DNA of 64,000 nucleotides from Paulownia fortunei (Eukaryota > Streptophyta > Magnoliopsida > Lamiales > Paulowniaceae). The notes beneath the pieces are model-generated. The model was given only the letters and a program-made list of their open reading frames with translations, ran no database searches and was not told the origin of the DNA. The stretch lies in assembly GCA_019321725.1 (NCBI GenBank), contig CM033119.1, positions 1,240,001 through 1,304,000 on the forward strand, written 5' to 3'. This document shows, one piece after another, positions 11,701 through 25,645 of the stretch (positions within the stretch are counted from its first letter, which is position 1; every line of letters starts with the position of its first letter). Both the position numbers and the translations under genes were made by a program.

Positions 11701-14572
11701 CTAAAATATCTTGGATTTCACCAAAAAAGATGTAGCAAATAACAGTTGTGGTGATAACTAGCACCAAAGAAATTACTCTGGAAAGCAAGAAAAATGATTA
11801 AAGAATAATGGCATGAAAAACTCACAATAGTTGAATGAGTCAAAGTCAAGAAAACAATCAGAAGGGAATGGAATGACAATAGTTATTTGATCAAATTTGA
11901 AATTTATCATCCAATCATGTTTTCCTTTAGAACTCAAACTGAAATGCTGAAATATAAGCATGTGCATTAGTCCAAGTTTCCAGAAAACCATGTACAAACC
12001 CAAAAAAAAGGTGCAGATTGAAAAAACAATTTAAACTTAAAAAAGAAAGAAAGAAAGAGAGAAAGAGGTAGTAGAATATGCTTCCCACTTTATATTTGAC
12101 GATATTCAAGTGGATACCATATTTATAATTCAGGCTATAATCTGTTCTCCTTTTCTGAATGTTAATAGACCTCATGCTCATGGATCTCAACAATAATCTT
12201 AATTTTCTTTCAAACATAATACATTAGGTGAAGAAAAACTTACCGTACATCCGAGGCGAGTAGGAGCACCTTCAAGGAACATTAATGTTTTACTCATTTT
12301 TTTTCCGCCCTCTGTGGAAACAGCATGTTCTTCTACAAACTTTTCAATACGGAAGGAATCACACTGCCTAAATTTGTGACCTATTGAAACCTCTGAGGCC
12401 AAGATAGGTGAGCCAATACAACGGGCAACTCTCTCCAGCCGATGGAGCTTCATATCAAAGACTAAAGTTATTCCTTTTGCAAGAATAGACTCTTGTATGT
12501 CACGAGAAACTGATTTCTCAACTAAAATAACATTAGGATGGTACATGTCTATCATCTCAACAATAGATCTTAAATTGTCCTTTTCCTGTCAATGAAAATT
12601 TGATCAGAAAAGACAAATGGATGTTAGTACAGAGAATGTTACGCATGTTCAAGTCGAAGCAGGAGATTTTCATTTCACCTGCTGCATTGATTCAAATGAT
12701 GACAAACCACCAGAAGAAAGATCAAGTGAGCCATGGATTAGCAGCAGTCTTGGGTTTTTGTACTTCGTTGGCATGTGTTTGTGGGCAGCATGCTTTTTGA
12801 AGACTAGCCCTTTGATCAGTTGACTACAAAATTGAAATAGGATTTAAAAAGTTTAAAAAACACAGACTCATCATACAGATGACTAGCATGAAATGGATAA
12901 GTAGTTACTGCATTCATAAAAGCCAACACTTTGAAGACATGTGAAGCACATACTATTTTATAAGTCTCGGCGAATTGTGCCCTAGCCAATGGCAAAACCC
13001 CTAAATGGAGCCATCTTGAAAAACAGAAAAGCAATGCGTTTTTGTCTAATGCAATAGAACATGAAAAGTTGCATGTTAAAAAATTTCCACTGTCTGGTGC
13101 AACAATATGCAAATTAAAAGAGTTAAATATCCATCTCAAACCAAACCACATCAAGTGGTACATTAAACATGCTCATTTACTAGTTAAGAGGAGATATTTG
13201 TTATATGTGGTCGATATTAATCTAATAAAAAGCAGTGAGTTATTTAGTAGACATGAAAACTAAGACTGGCTTGTGGTGTCTCCTTCAACTATTTAAATAA
13301 AAACCCAATTTTCGAGGCATTATCCAATTTATATAAACACTTGTCAAATAAAAACAAAGCAGTAAAAATTATTGTTACCTTTGCGTGCGCGTACCAGTTG
13401 CAATACATTTAACCTTCACATATCCATCAGGATCCATTGCCTTACCCTCATGTGCATCAGGCTTCACAAAAGCAGCAGCCTCCCATGATAAAGAAGTCAC
13501 TATATCAACCCAATTCTCACCATAGTTTCCAGAAGAATCAACACCCACTGATTTCATTAGTTGACTAACAAGGGCCTTTAATTTCCCATTCTTAACATCG
13601 TTCATTGCTTTAAGCTTTCCCTCTTTGTACTTGTAACTTCCACTGCCTTCTTCTCCAAAGCTGCTTAAAGAACTAGGTTTAGCCCAGGCCACACCATCAC
13701 CACAATCATCGTCATCGTCGTCATAATTTGCTATACTCCCTACTACATCATCCTCTTGGTCTTCTGGTTCTGGAGGAAGCCAAAATTCAGCACCCACTTC
13801 TTCATTCAAAAATGACGTCCCAGATATCTCATCAACGGATGAACTCAGTCTTTCCACATTGTTAACTGCTCCTCCCTGAACTTCTGCAGTTTCTGTAGTT
13901 TCCATATTTCGGCTAAGCCCCAAACTATCAACATTACTAACTTCCCTAGTTTCATGTTTCACCATATTATCAGCTAGATGAAAACCATTTAAATTAACTG
14001 GTAAATTTGAGTCATCCAGATGTCCTTTTGATGAAGAACTAGAATCTTCTTGACTACTGTCTGTGCTGCTGTCTTCTACGTATCTCCTGATAGAAAATAA
14101 ACAAAACATAAGCTCACAATAAAGTTGAAACTATGGATGATGTTTCTAAATTCAAGGGAAACTATCTTGTCATATCATTCTTTTTGAACGACAATTAACA
14201 GAAGGAAATGAACTGTATACCGGTCATAAAAGTTGGCATCAACTGGGATATCACCTGAAAAAAAAAAAAAGCTATGAGTAAAGGAACAAAGAGAAAACAA
14301 TGACAGATAAAATAAAAGCTGAAAAGAGAAAGAGCAAGAGTACCGCAGCTTGATACAGAACTTTCACTGCTTCTTAATGAAGCAGTGGGACTGATTGATG
14401 GCATTGCGCAAGAACTGGAATTCTCTCGATTTACAGTTTCTTTATAGTTCTTTTCACCACAAAACTTGCAAGACTGGACAGAGTGCCCACAATTTAATTC
14501 CATAGAATGCCCATTTTCCTGCTCTGTGCAGTTACTTGATTTTGCAAACTTTGCACCACAATAATGGCACAT
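5775..14572 (-). CDS. FAB1: FAB1-type phosphatidylinositol-3-phosphate 5-kinase without FYVE domain, 12 coding exons
   Basis: Phosphorylates PI3P to PI(3,5)P2 on endosomal and vacuolar membranes. Coding exons in transcription order: 14572-14344, 14254-14221, 14086-13379, 12823-12679, 12585-12244, 11599-10769, 10028-9694, 9272-9146, 9019-8864, 8234-6741, 6642-6376 and 6209-5775. All junctions are GT-AG and in phase, giving 1700 aa. After a short Cys-rich N-terminus (MCHYCGAKF) and an acidic/serine-rich stretch comes the Cpn60/TCP1 chaperonin-like domain, about residues 310-520 (LIKGLVFKKHAAH, HPNVILVEKSVSR, GAPTRLGCT). The Cys-rich linker carries GEPPEAHFFYYAH and RGLSFGKFLELSFSNH. The C-terminal PIP kinase domain has FIIKEI with the likely ATP-binding Lys near 1426, YDLKG near 1499, MDYSLLVGVD near 1561 and IIDYLRQYTWDKQLE. 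The absence of a FYVE finger matches plant FAB1C/D rather than FAB1A/B. The model rests on manual splicing, so single exon edges may shift. Confidence 0.92.
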
Positions 14573-16050
14573 ATTACATTCGATCCACTTTCAGCCTGCA
14601 CATTCAGTTCAAACAAGTTCAGAAGATCAATCTACTTCAGCAGAAAGTGGGACAAAATGTTCTGCTGATACGGAAAGCAAATCCAACATTTAAACTGAGA
14701 AGTACATAAAGAACCAAGATCCACGAAGATAAACAGGAACAACAATGGTGATTACAAATTGAAACCATCATATACAGGATTTGACCTGACAGGCTTACAC
14801 AGTATAGAGCTTTTGTTTCCAAATCATGATCCCAAATGTTACAGCAGATAATGAAATTCGGTTTAAGAATCCATACAAAAATATTAACAAAAGTCAAAAT
14901 AGATGCATACTCAGATTGCTGATCAAATATAGAGAAGAACGATCCTGATATACATAGCATAAAAATCTAGATATAAGTAATATACACTCACATCTCACTA
15001 CTCCCACCTCCAACACCCACCCTCCGGGGAAAAGGACTAGGTGACTGACATAAATCAATAAGTTTAAATTTTATAAAAATAAACGAAAGAAAGAAAGAAG
15101 TATCCTTAACTACACATAGAAATTGGACATAAAAAGGCTGTAACACTATGTACTCGTTCATATCACAACAATCTAATCCTTTAGTTGAATAATTCAGTTC
15201 TATTTTTTAAAAAAATTTAATAAGAGACAAATCACATCAGCTACTCAAAGCTCAAACTTTTAATTTGTATAACCTTCACCTGAATATATAGTAAGAAAGA
15301 CGATCAGTTATTATTGGGACTTGATTGTATGAAAAAAAAAATAAAAAATTATTAGGACCTGAAGGGTAAAGTTCTAATCTGGAAATTTCATTGGAAGGCA
15401 ACAATCATGTGAACTCACCAAAATGAATTACCTATACAAAAGTTAAACAGCCTAATAATTTTATAGAATGAATCCAATCATGCTGAATCTTGAAATACCA
15501 GACCTCAACAATTGAACAAGTCAAAATCCTGAAATGCACAGCAGAAAACAAGAACTAACTACCAAAACGGCCAAGAATTCATGGACGGTTGATCTGTTGA
15601 CTCTCCAGTCAACACAATATCCAGTAAATCATACTATCCTATTTTTCAAGAATGGTGAATAATATTAATTCAGCCAGAATCAAACAAGATCACAACTTTA
15701 CAACTCCACAGCTGATTCTACCTTCTTGGGCTCCAAGTAATAATTCAAGAAGATAAGAAAGACAAGAAAAAAAGAAAAAAAAAAAAAAGAAGATGATTCT
15801 GGATGACTGACTGTTAAACTAATCCAATGAACAAGTAATCATAACCTCCAAAGAAAATTATTTGCATAACCAATCTTCAGATCCCAGATGATATCTCTTT
15901 CTTCAAGAAGCAAAGATTTGGAAATCTTGGACATTCAAGAACTCAAGTCAGAAAAAAGGGGTGAAAGAGCAAAGAATTTATGAGTGATTTCAAGAAAGTT
16001 TGGAGGAAGAGAGAGAAATGAAAAGCAAGCAAGAAATATTTGTCTCCAAC
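14573..16050 (-). promoter_or_regulatory. FAB1 5' leader and promoter region
   Basis: No coding sequence is recognised upstream of the FAB1 ATG. Read on the minus strand, 16030-15960 is a CT-rich stretch (TTTCTCTCTCTTCCTCC) typical of plant 5' leaders. A possible leader-intron acceptor (TGTGCAG) lies about 25 bp before the ATG. This suggests a non-coding first exon near 16.0-15.9 kb and an intron of over 1 kb. Transcript data would be needed to fix this. Confidence 0.4.
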
Positions 16051-19000
16051 TGGGACCCACACAGCATTGTGTTCACTGCTCAAACAATTAAATTCAATGT
16101 GTTCTTATATGTAGGTGCACCAAGCCATATGGATGTTTAAATGTTTTCTGTTATGCATGAAAGGTCAAATTTTGTTTTAGGTGAAAATTCTGTCTATCAT
16201 TAAAGGGTTTATATAACTGTATATAAATATTTGTTTGCATGATGTATACAATATATTTATTTATATGAAATTGTAACGGTAGCTTCACGCTTGGGGTCAT
16301 GTCTGGGTACCTGGAAATAAATCTTATAATAAATGAAACAGATTTTCTTTTATGGTGGTTCCAAGAAATTTTATGAATTATTTCCTTGTGATATTATTAC
16401 TTTTTGGACAGGTTTGTAATTTTAGAGAATTTCATTTTGCTCTAGTGTCCTTTTTTTTTCCTTCTATTGAATTTCCTTTAGGATTTAGCTATTTTGTTAT
16501 TTGGGGACTACTCTTTTACTAGAAAATCAAATATAAGGTAAAGAGTATTTAGGGTAGGAGAGAATTGTATTACTCATTAATTGAATGTGAAATACAAAAA
16601 AGAAAAAAAAAATCTTGTATTGCACGTGTAGTACGCATGTACTATAATGTAAGAGGCACAGTGGTAATATATGATAACAATTTTGTAAATGTGAGCTATA
16701 ATATTTATTGTATGCAAATCAATAAAATACATAGTTACGTAATTCTAACTATAGTTACTAAAGAATAATAAGAGGTTTTCAATGTGTTTGAATACCAAAT
16801 ACTAGAATAAGTGACATATGTGCTTGAAATCAAAACCATCATGGGAAGAATTAGCAGAAGAAAAGTGAGAAATCAAGACAGGAAAAGTGCAATAAATTTA
16901 GGTTTTCAAATTAAAATTAAAAGCCATTAGTTTACATTATTATTAAATTATTGCAATTTTCAAGAGATATATTACCTAAATCTCATTGCTGAAATACCAT
17001 TTTTTTTTTGTTTGAAAAATTGAGATGAATTGCTTCTTTTTATTGACTACAATTATGGAGAACAAAAAAGAAAAAAGAAGATAATTCTGAATTGGGATTA
17101 GCCATTAATGATATATTGAAACATCAAGTGATGGCATCATGAGTTGTACCTTTCATGAAGTTACGAAAGACATACTACACTTATAGAAACTTATATTATT
17201 TGATGGATATAACATTTTATTAGAATAAAACTTCGTTATTGCAACTCTTGCTATTTATAAAAAAATCTTTTTTTTCAGTGAAAATTAAATTTAATAGCAG
17301 ATATTATTTTTCTCAATAATTATGTCATTTGTATTCATGCCACTATGATCGTGGAGATTAACATTGTATAATCAAATTAAATGTTGTTTTACAATGATTA
17401 TCTTCCCCATAATTAGGTTTCTATTTTTGCTTTCAACACATAATTTGGGAAAACTATTAAATCATTAAAACCAATATAATTCGCAATTCAAGATAAACAA
17501 CTATTTAGATATAGTAATTCACGTATTGGTAGAACTCGAACACACTAAAGAAACTTAATCTTCTTCTTTATCCTAATTATATTAAAATCTATAATACCTA
17601 TTTGAAAGTTAAAAGACACTAAATGAAATTTTTAAGAAATTGTGGGAGAAAAAAAAATAAAAAAGACGAGGGGTAACAGTTGAAAATAACAAAAATAACT
17701 GGCACCCTATATACGCGTGTTTGGACCCAAAGACATGATTCAAGTTTCCCACATTAGGCGGCTTTTTGTCGCATTATTGGCCGCAAGATAATTAAATTAT
17801 AAATTCACCCCTGTAAAACTAAATTATTATATTCTATGTCAACATAGTATTAAAGAAATCAAAGAATCTTTCTTGAATTCTTCTCTTCAATTTTGACCTT
17901 TCTCAAGATTTTTTATTTTTTATTTTGAATCTTTTTCTTTCTTCTTTCTACTTTGGCGGTGAATTAAAATAATTATATACAGTAGGCTACTTGAAACAGA
18001 AGGAAAGCACTTTTGTAGTGGATATGTTAGAAGTGTTATGATTGGTTAAAATGTCCATATTTTAGGTGTCTTTATTCTCAACTTTAATATCTAACTTGTA
18101 TATAAAGAATAGTTAGCTACCAAATATTTCCAAAATATAGAAACAAAAATTTAAGAATTTGATATGAAGGGATTATGGATGTAAATCAATTGAGTTGAAA
18201 CGAACAAATTTTTAATCGAATTGAATACAAATTGAGCTCAATTAGTTTGATTTTTGTACATATATTTTATTATTTTTTATTAAGTCGAACTCAAATCAAA
18301 TTTGAAATTTCGTCAAATTCAAACTTGATTTGTTTATAACTGACATAACTTTTAGCTATCAATCTTGAGGAGTATTGAGTAGTTTAACTTATTTTTCAAC
18401 CTATAAGAGACACCTCCTAGTAAAATATTTACAATTGATAAATTCACATCTTGATTTTAAGTGATTTTGGGACAACAAAATATAATTAAGTGAGTAAAAA
18501 ATATAAGGAACAAAATATCTGTGTTGTGGTCTGTCATATTGGCTTTGTAGATCTAAGGACTTTTAATTGTAAATTGTGACTTGTGATGTAACACAATATT
18601 ACCCAAAACATTATTAGCAAAGTTTTGACTGGAAAATAAGGAGATTGCGTGAAAGAATTTAATCAATATAGGAAAGTAGTAGGTTAACGTTTTTATCAAT
18701 TAAATAAAAGATTTTTTTTTTATGAGAATTGTTAAATCAAATGTCCTAATTTAAATGAAAATGAGTGAGACACATAGCGCTTTTTGGGTCCTATCAAACT
18801 GCCAAAATTTTCAATTTATTGTGATGGGCCCTAATTAGCCTAAAGTTAGATATAATCTTGAATGGATGTGATGGACATTCTTTTCCCAAGGAATGCTTTT
18901 ATTTTTGCCATTTGCTTACTTGACAATCGTTCAAGGCTGTCAAACGTTAGGCAGCTAGCAATGGTTTCTTTTTTTTTTTTTTGTTTATTTACATTAAGGG

Positions 19001-22000
19001 AATTAATATTTTTTGCTTTTGCAACTGCAAAATAACATATTTTTTAGAAATTATATGTTGTTATTTAGTGGAACGGTTTGCATTCGTATTTTATATTAAA
19101 TAGAGCTTTCACCCTCGTCGATGCAATATTCACTGGCGGAATTGGGTCACTGGTGGTGGCAACTCCCTTAACTCTAATTTTTTTAAAATTAATATAGATT
19201 TTATATATAAAAATATTAAATTTTAAAAATTTATTTTCATAAATAATAAAAAATATTTTTTATTTATTATTTCTTAAAAAAATAATTTTCACCCGTTAGT
19301 ATTCATTTGTTGGCTCTATCCTTGGCAGTATCTAGAACATGGTCTGGGAGCCTAGGGTTATATGATTATAAGAATAGTTACGAAAAACTCTTAAAGAAGT
19401 TCAAATAAATTATAAGATCGATAGCTTACTTAACTCCTTAATCATGAATAGCAATAAGCTACACGAGATAAAACACTATACCCTTACTCTATTCTTTTTT
19501 TCGATCGTAATAACCAAGTCAAATGACACTCAATTATTTTATTATATATTTTTTCAATCGATCATAACGATGAGATAATTTTAACAAGTATTTTGTATGT
19601 ATTTTAATTATTCAGCTTATATATAGTATCATAAAAAATAAAAACACTTGAATTAATAGAATTAGGGGAACTTCTTTTAAGGGTCGAGATTTTGACTTCA
19701 GGTTTCACATTCATATTTTCAATATATTTTTTCTTATTTTTTCCATTTAACTTTAGACTTGCTCAAATAGAAGACTTTTTACCATGGAAATATTCCAGAA
19801 GACCAAGGACTTTTTTCAAATTTAAAGCAAGTGCTTACTATTTGGTTGGCAGGTCAAGACGAGCAGATACAGACATAGTATCTACCTTGAAAATTTTCCT
19901 CGCCGTTAGTTTGACCATAATTTTATTAAAAAAAGAAAAAAAAATTGTGGTTTTCATTTAATTAAAAATTAAAAAGAAAAAAAAAGACATTTTATTAATT
20001 AAGTTTGCTACATAGGATTTGAATTATATGGCACGTATGTATTTAATTCCAGATATATTTTACACAATTCATATTGAATGCAAGAAAAATTTAAAAAAAA
20101 TTATGAGTGCAAAAATGACATGCGATCACGAATTAAATAATAAATAAGTCTCTCTTTCTCTATATATATGTATGTATACATACTCTATGTTATGTATATA
20201 ATATTTGAATAGAAATGATTTAGTCATCTTATAAAAACATAAAAAAAAATAAAAATAGGTCAGCTAAAACTGACTAATACATTACTAATTTTATGTTTTT
20301 TATTTGTTTATTTTTTTATTTTTTTTGCGGCATATAAATTAATCCAGTGTATATTTTGAAACCGTATTAAAATATAAAAATGCCATGAGCTGATTATATC
20401 TACTAAAAATTGTAAAAGAGGAATTTTATATAGCATATAGGCATGTGATAACACGGCAAAGTTTTACTTTTTTTTATATCATATTTTCAGTTAATATGAT
20501 TTTCTTGGACTTAATAATAACACTTTGATGAAAATTCTTAACAATATTAATAGTATTTGATACTCGAAAAGTCTTTTTATTTTTTTATTTTCAAGACACG
20601 AGACTTTTATTTTCCCGACAATTCTAAAAAAATTATATTGTTGTGCAATTTTTCGATGTCCTTCTAAACAGCCCGTGTCACCCGGCAAGCAATATGGTCC
20701 AATGTTTCTAGTGAAACTTAGGGAAAAATGATACGGATTGAGAAAATTATTTCTTTTCTATGTTTTGTCAACAAAGATATTAAAATATAAATCCAAATTC
20801 AAAGATGCAAGAGCCATAAGCCATGAGAAATTAATGAATATCAATAAAATGGATTTCAAGATTCTAAAATTTTCCATGCATTTATTATGTATATTTTTTC
20901 TACATATAATGATTAGAATAAAAAGAATAACTAATTTACAAGCATGAGCTGAAAAATAAATGTGCTAACCATTAAAATATAACATTTTAGACAACTACTT
21001 TTTGAATCAAATTGGTGATTTCATGGTAAAACTGAAAATAATTCTTATTACTAATAAGTCTGGAGCTTGGAGCGTGATAATAAAATATAATATAATATAA
21101 CATATACCACGTTTCTATATATATATATATATATAGGCATGGATTCAATCTATGCTTTTTGTAATATATTTTTTAAAATAAATTGAAGAGTCTTGGACCG
21201 ATTCCACACTTTTCCTAACCCATGTTTTACTTTATATTTTAACACCCACAAATTTGACAATAAATGTGTAATACTTGCAACAATTTACCATAAACTGTTA
21301 AAAAAATTGAAATTTTTTCTTATTCATTTTTTTTTTTTGATGCAGTCAGAGATTTGAAAGCCAAAGGCAAGTAAGATTAGCAAATATTTGCTAGTGGAAG
21401 ATGAACACACACAGAAAATTACATTAGTGGTTTATTCATTAATTTCAACTGCCTTACCCACTGATCAAATGTACATCAATACTGCAACTTGCATATAAAC
21501 GAACACAAATTGCCTACAATTGACCATCTCAATTGAGCTAAAGTTATTAGGTTTCATTTGCATCCACACCTTTTTTTCACTCCTCTTTTTGTCACTTTCT
21601 TGAAACTCAAAAACCATTTTTGCTAAAAAAATAAAAAATGGAACAAGTGGTATTTCTTGTATAAAAAAAACTGTGTAAAAAAAAATAAATCATTTTTTGT
21701 GATATTTATTAACGAAACTAATAAATATATTTGCCTTCAATTCTAGGTTTACCGTCAGATTTAATTGATTTCTATTTCCCAGAAAAAAATAATATATATA
21801 TAGACTGATATTCAAATTTATTTGTGAAACTAACATGGATAATGATGCATTCTTGATCTATGAATAGAAGAGTCATTAGGGGAAAGTGGATCATTAATTG
21901 GTGGATTCGTTTTAAACTTTAAACTTAGCTTTCATAATTATTATATTTTGACATTAGAGTTGCCAATTTCTATTATTAGACCAAATGGGCCTGGACTTAT

Positions 22001-22431
22001 ATTTTTGTAATTGGGCCAACAACATCTTGAACAAATGAACCTGTTCATATGGGCTCATGTAGAACCCATCGAAAAGCAGATTATGATGCTTAGTCTCGAC
22101 TGGGGGTCTAGGGCCTATGGTGTCCAATAAGAAATCAATAAGCATAAGCCTTGAGCCATTTTCTTGGTGTATTCCTAGCTTGTGACTACACCATGTGTGA
22201 CGCATTGATTTTTGTTGATACGAGTATAATTTGAGTTTTAAATATTTAATTTTTTGATGGAGATAACATCAATGAAAATTGTTTTTGATATAGACATTAA
22301 AATAGTAGGTTATTTTACTACAAGCTGATTGACTAATATTAGTAGTGATGTATATAATAAAAAAGCAAATTGGTTACTTGTTCACAGGACTTACTTATAT
22401 ATATTCTAAATCTATCTTTAGAACGACAAAA
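16051..22431. other. Gene-poor AT-rich intergenic DNA
   Basis: About 6.4 kb with no supported gene. Open frames are short, of biased composition and without known domains. Features seen are long A and T runs, a TA microsatellite near 21114-21136, and a degenerate stretch near 18190-18350 with repeated TCGAA/TTGAGCTC-like words resembling decayed plant dispersed repeats. Around 21985-22060 there are several TGGGCC or TGGGCT words, close to the tRNA gene. Confidence 0.6.
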
Positions 22432-22504
22432 GCGCCCATGGCCTAATGGATAAGGCGCCTGACTTCTAATCAGGCGATTGTGGGTTCGAGTCCCACTGGG
22501 CGTG
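22432..22504 (+). tRNA. trnR-UCU: tRNA-Arg (anticodon TCT)
   Basis: A 73-nt cloverleaf with discriminator G at 22504. The seven-pair acceptor stem joins GCGCCCA to TGGGCGT with one G-T pair at the end. The D-loop box is TGGCCTAATGG. The anticodon stem CCTGA/TCAGG encloses CTTCTAA, so the anticodon is TCT. The T arm is GTGGG-TTCGAGT-CCCAC, and the B box GGTTCGAGTCC is intact. There is no intron and CCA is not encoded. The sequence is nuclear in type, not plastid. It reads AGA codons. Confidence 0.97.
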
Positions 22505-22508
22505 CAGA

Positions 22509-22515
22509 TTTTTTT
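22509..22515 (+). terminator. RNA polymerase III terminator of tRNA-Arg
   Basis: A run of seven T residues begins four bases after the mature tRNA 3' end, the usual Pol III stop signal. Confidence 0.85.
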
Positions 22516-25500
22516 GTCCTTTTGCTTTTGTGGGCCATGTTCCATGGGCCACTAAAATATTAATTCGGAACGGTGGGTAAGCCCAACAGGCCTACATTAC
22601 AATAATTTATTCAATCTCTTAATACTTTTGTTTACTAGCAACAAGAATTCCCGAGTTAATCAAAATCAATTAAACAAACAAATCAAGGTTGATCGTCCAA
22701 ATAAAGCTGGGAATAAGTGAACAATTATAGAATACTAGCTACGCAAAAGAATTATCTTTTTCTGCAATTTGAGTTCATAAGTTTACGGGTTAAATTCACG
22801 TTAACACGTTTCTTATAATATAATAAAGGTTGGTATCAATTATCTCATATTCAAATAAAATCTTTAAATACTCTTTTATACTAAAAAATTCTTTGTCAAT
22901 GGATAAAAAAAGCTCTTAAAGCCTTAGTAAAAGGGTCAATTCACTTTGTACCATCTATCATAAGTCTATATAGCACTCTGTCCATTTTAGCATAATCAGA
23001 TAAATGTTTTATTCCAAAGCCAAAATCTCCAACTTGTAAGGTCATGTATGTGCTCAGTACGTGATTTTTTTCCGAACAAACTCGAATCTTTAGTTGAAAT
23101 TAGACTAAATGTGCCAAAACCTAAAAGTTGCTATATGTATATTCCTAGGGACTTTAAAGGTACATCCATGAAAAATTTCTAGGAAATTCATTATGGCCTT
23201 GGCCAATTTAATTTGGCCTTAAAGATTACCAATAATTCATAGCATAAAAAAAGAGGCCCTATTGACTGACTGGCAACTGGTCCATATTGTACTTGAGTAG
23301 GAAATGTCCTTAACTAACACTACTCTCTAAGCCATAACATTTTTTTTTTTCCTTATGTATTTATTAAGTAGGTCCAAAGATTTGGGTCCAATTTAGGCAG
23401 AAAACGCAACTCATGTTGGGACCACAAATTCCTAAATGAAGGACTTTGAAGAACAATAATTTAGTTTGATTTAAGCTGCAGTCACATGACCTATGAATGA
23501 TTTGAGACTATTATTCAAACTCATTCTTGATATTCATTGCATGCAACATGATACAAATTGAGGACTTTGCTTATATTTGTCGGTCGATGTGTTGATATAT
23601 AAGTTTAAATCAAAGTTTTCAATTTAAAAAGACACTCAATCTTAATTTCTTTCAATACACTGGCTGATGTTATTCGAGTTTTATATTAACTCAATTTATA
23701 TTAATACAAATAGGGGCCATCCCTATAGAAATATTAACTTACCTATAAACTTGAAAGGATATTCAAACATTCCCACATACACACACACAATTATAGGGGG
23801 GGTGGGGGTGGGGGATGAGACCTATCTTTAACTACTTCCCCCTGTTTTCTTGATGTGATCAATTCAAAGATTAGTCTTGGCCACAAACCATTCAAGCACA
23901 CGTGTGTCGACATTCTTCTAAGATTGGGTGATGAAGATACATTTTATGAGACAGGTGAAAAATGAATTTAATGAGAAAGGCCCTCATCCAAGATTTTTGT
24001 GTATTATTGATGGGGAAGAAAATGTAAGAAGAGATTGACCATGAAACATGTTTGAGGTTATTATGGGAATGGGACTAGTCCAAAAACTATGCCACTAGCT
24101 ACCAAGAGTGCAACATCCAATTGATTGGAGACATGTTTTTTCAAGCAGGCCCAATCAAGATCAGCGTATGTTAATTTCCAAAAATTGATATAGGCTTTGA
24201 TATACGACTCTTCACCTCCAAGCCTAATTCCACTCCCCTTTTCAAAAAAAAAAAAAAAAAAAAAGGAAAAAAATTCGATATGCAGCATAAAGATAACGAT
24301 GATAGTATTTGATGTGTGTTTAAGTTAAAAAAATATTTATTGTTCTCACCCATAATCTCAAATTTAAAAGCAACTCACTTGAGCTTTAATCATTATAACG
24401 ATCATGATTATCTTAAGCATAGATCTTAGCCTTGAGGAATCTTGATATTTTTAATGCTTCTCTCTCTCTTGCTCTACATTTTTCATTTTGATTGCACATA
24501 CCACATGCATAAGAAAAATCTCACACCATGGGAAAGGTATCCCCTTGGTGTCACTATGGTATTAAAGCCTACAACCACTTGTGGTACTAGATTATTAAAA
24601 ATGCTTTGTCAAGGTCTTTTGCTGGTTTCTTATGCATTTATATAGTTTTAGAAGTACCCTCTTTTAGGGGTGGAGAAATGGCCCATGGGGCATCCCATAG
24701 TGGGAAGGTATCCTCAAAAGTGGATCTCTTCACCTAAGATAATAAAAGAACTACCCTAATAAACCCTCTTCCTATAAATGCTAGGTAGCCCTAAAAGTGC
24801 AATGGATTATGGCCCAAAGGTGAAAAAGATTATCAATTTTTTAAGATTTTATTCTTGTGGCTTTACTTTTTCTCTTGCCAATTTCATCATTATATCTCTC
24901 ACCCCTCTCTTTTGTGTTCATAATAGCAATAATATTGCTTGGTTGCAACTTGAAATGAATGGCATTGGTTCTCAAGATATCAAACAATTGAGACTAAATT
25001 CTTGACAAGATATTCTAAACAAGGATAATTTTGATGTTGGTATTTATGTACAAACTATTTTAAACATGTTTCTGAAAAATATCATGAATAATTATAATTT
25101 TGTATTGGTTGATGACAAATATACATTGAACTTGTAATGTACAATAGTCCCCTAATACATTAACCCCAACCCACCCCCCACCCCCCAACCCCAGAGACAG
25201 AGACTCACAGACACACATACATATATATGTATTTTGTCATACAATAATTGATAGTGCAGTGGAATAGTTTCAATAGTGTGCTGAAAAAGACTGAAAGGGC
25301 CTGTCTATGCCAAGTTTACTGCAACAACTTAATAATTTTTCTCTCTTTTTTGCATGAGTGGCAGGATTTAATTGAAATAGGAAAAAAAGCATGGGTAAGT
25401 GGAGGTTTTGGTTATAATTGCCTGCCCAAATGAGACAATGCATATTATGAAATAACAGCTGTGAGAATCAATTGGCTGAATTTGAAATGACAATTGCAGA

Positions 25501-25642
25501 AACATTAAGTACAATTTGGCATTGATTGTTAATTATGCTTCTTTCAGTCTCCAATAAATATTTTTTTAAATTTTACACCCCAGAATTTTTGAATTTGTGT
25601 TCCTGCCCCTTAGAGCACATTAAGCATGAAATAACTTCCGAA
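22516..25642. other. AT-rich intergenic DNA with two G/C-strand runs
   Basis: No supported gene. G runs at 23796-23814 (GGGGGGG-T-GGGGG-T-GGGGG) and C runs at 25164-25192 could form quadruplexes. Short TGGGCC words lie just right of the tRNA (22530-22555). Two short open frames at 24442-25005 have no recognisable domain. Confidence 0.6.
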
Positions 25643-25645
25643 TTA

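Noticed and set aside
21954..22205. 83-codon minus-strand open frame
   Set aside because: No recognisable motif and no splice partners.
22339..22545. Minus-strand open frame over the tRNA (reads SGTRTHNRLIRSQAPYPLGH)
   Set aside because: It is the antisense translation of the tRNA-Arg gene, a well-known annotation artefact.
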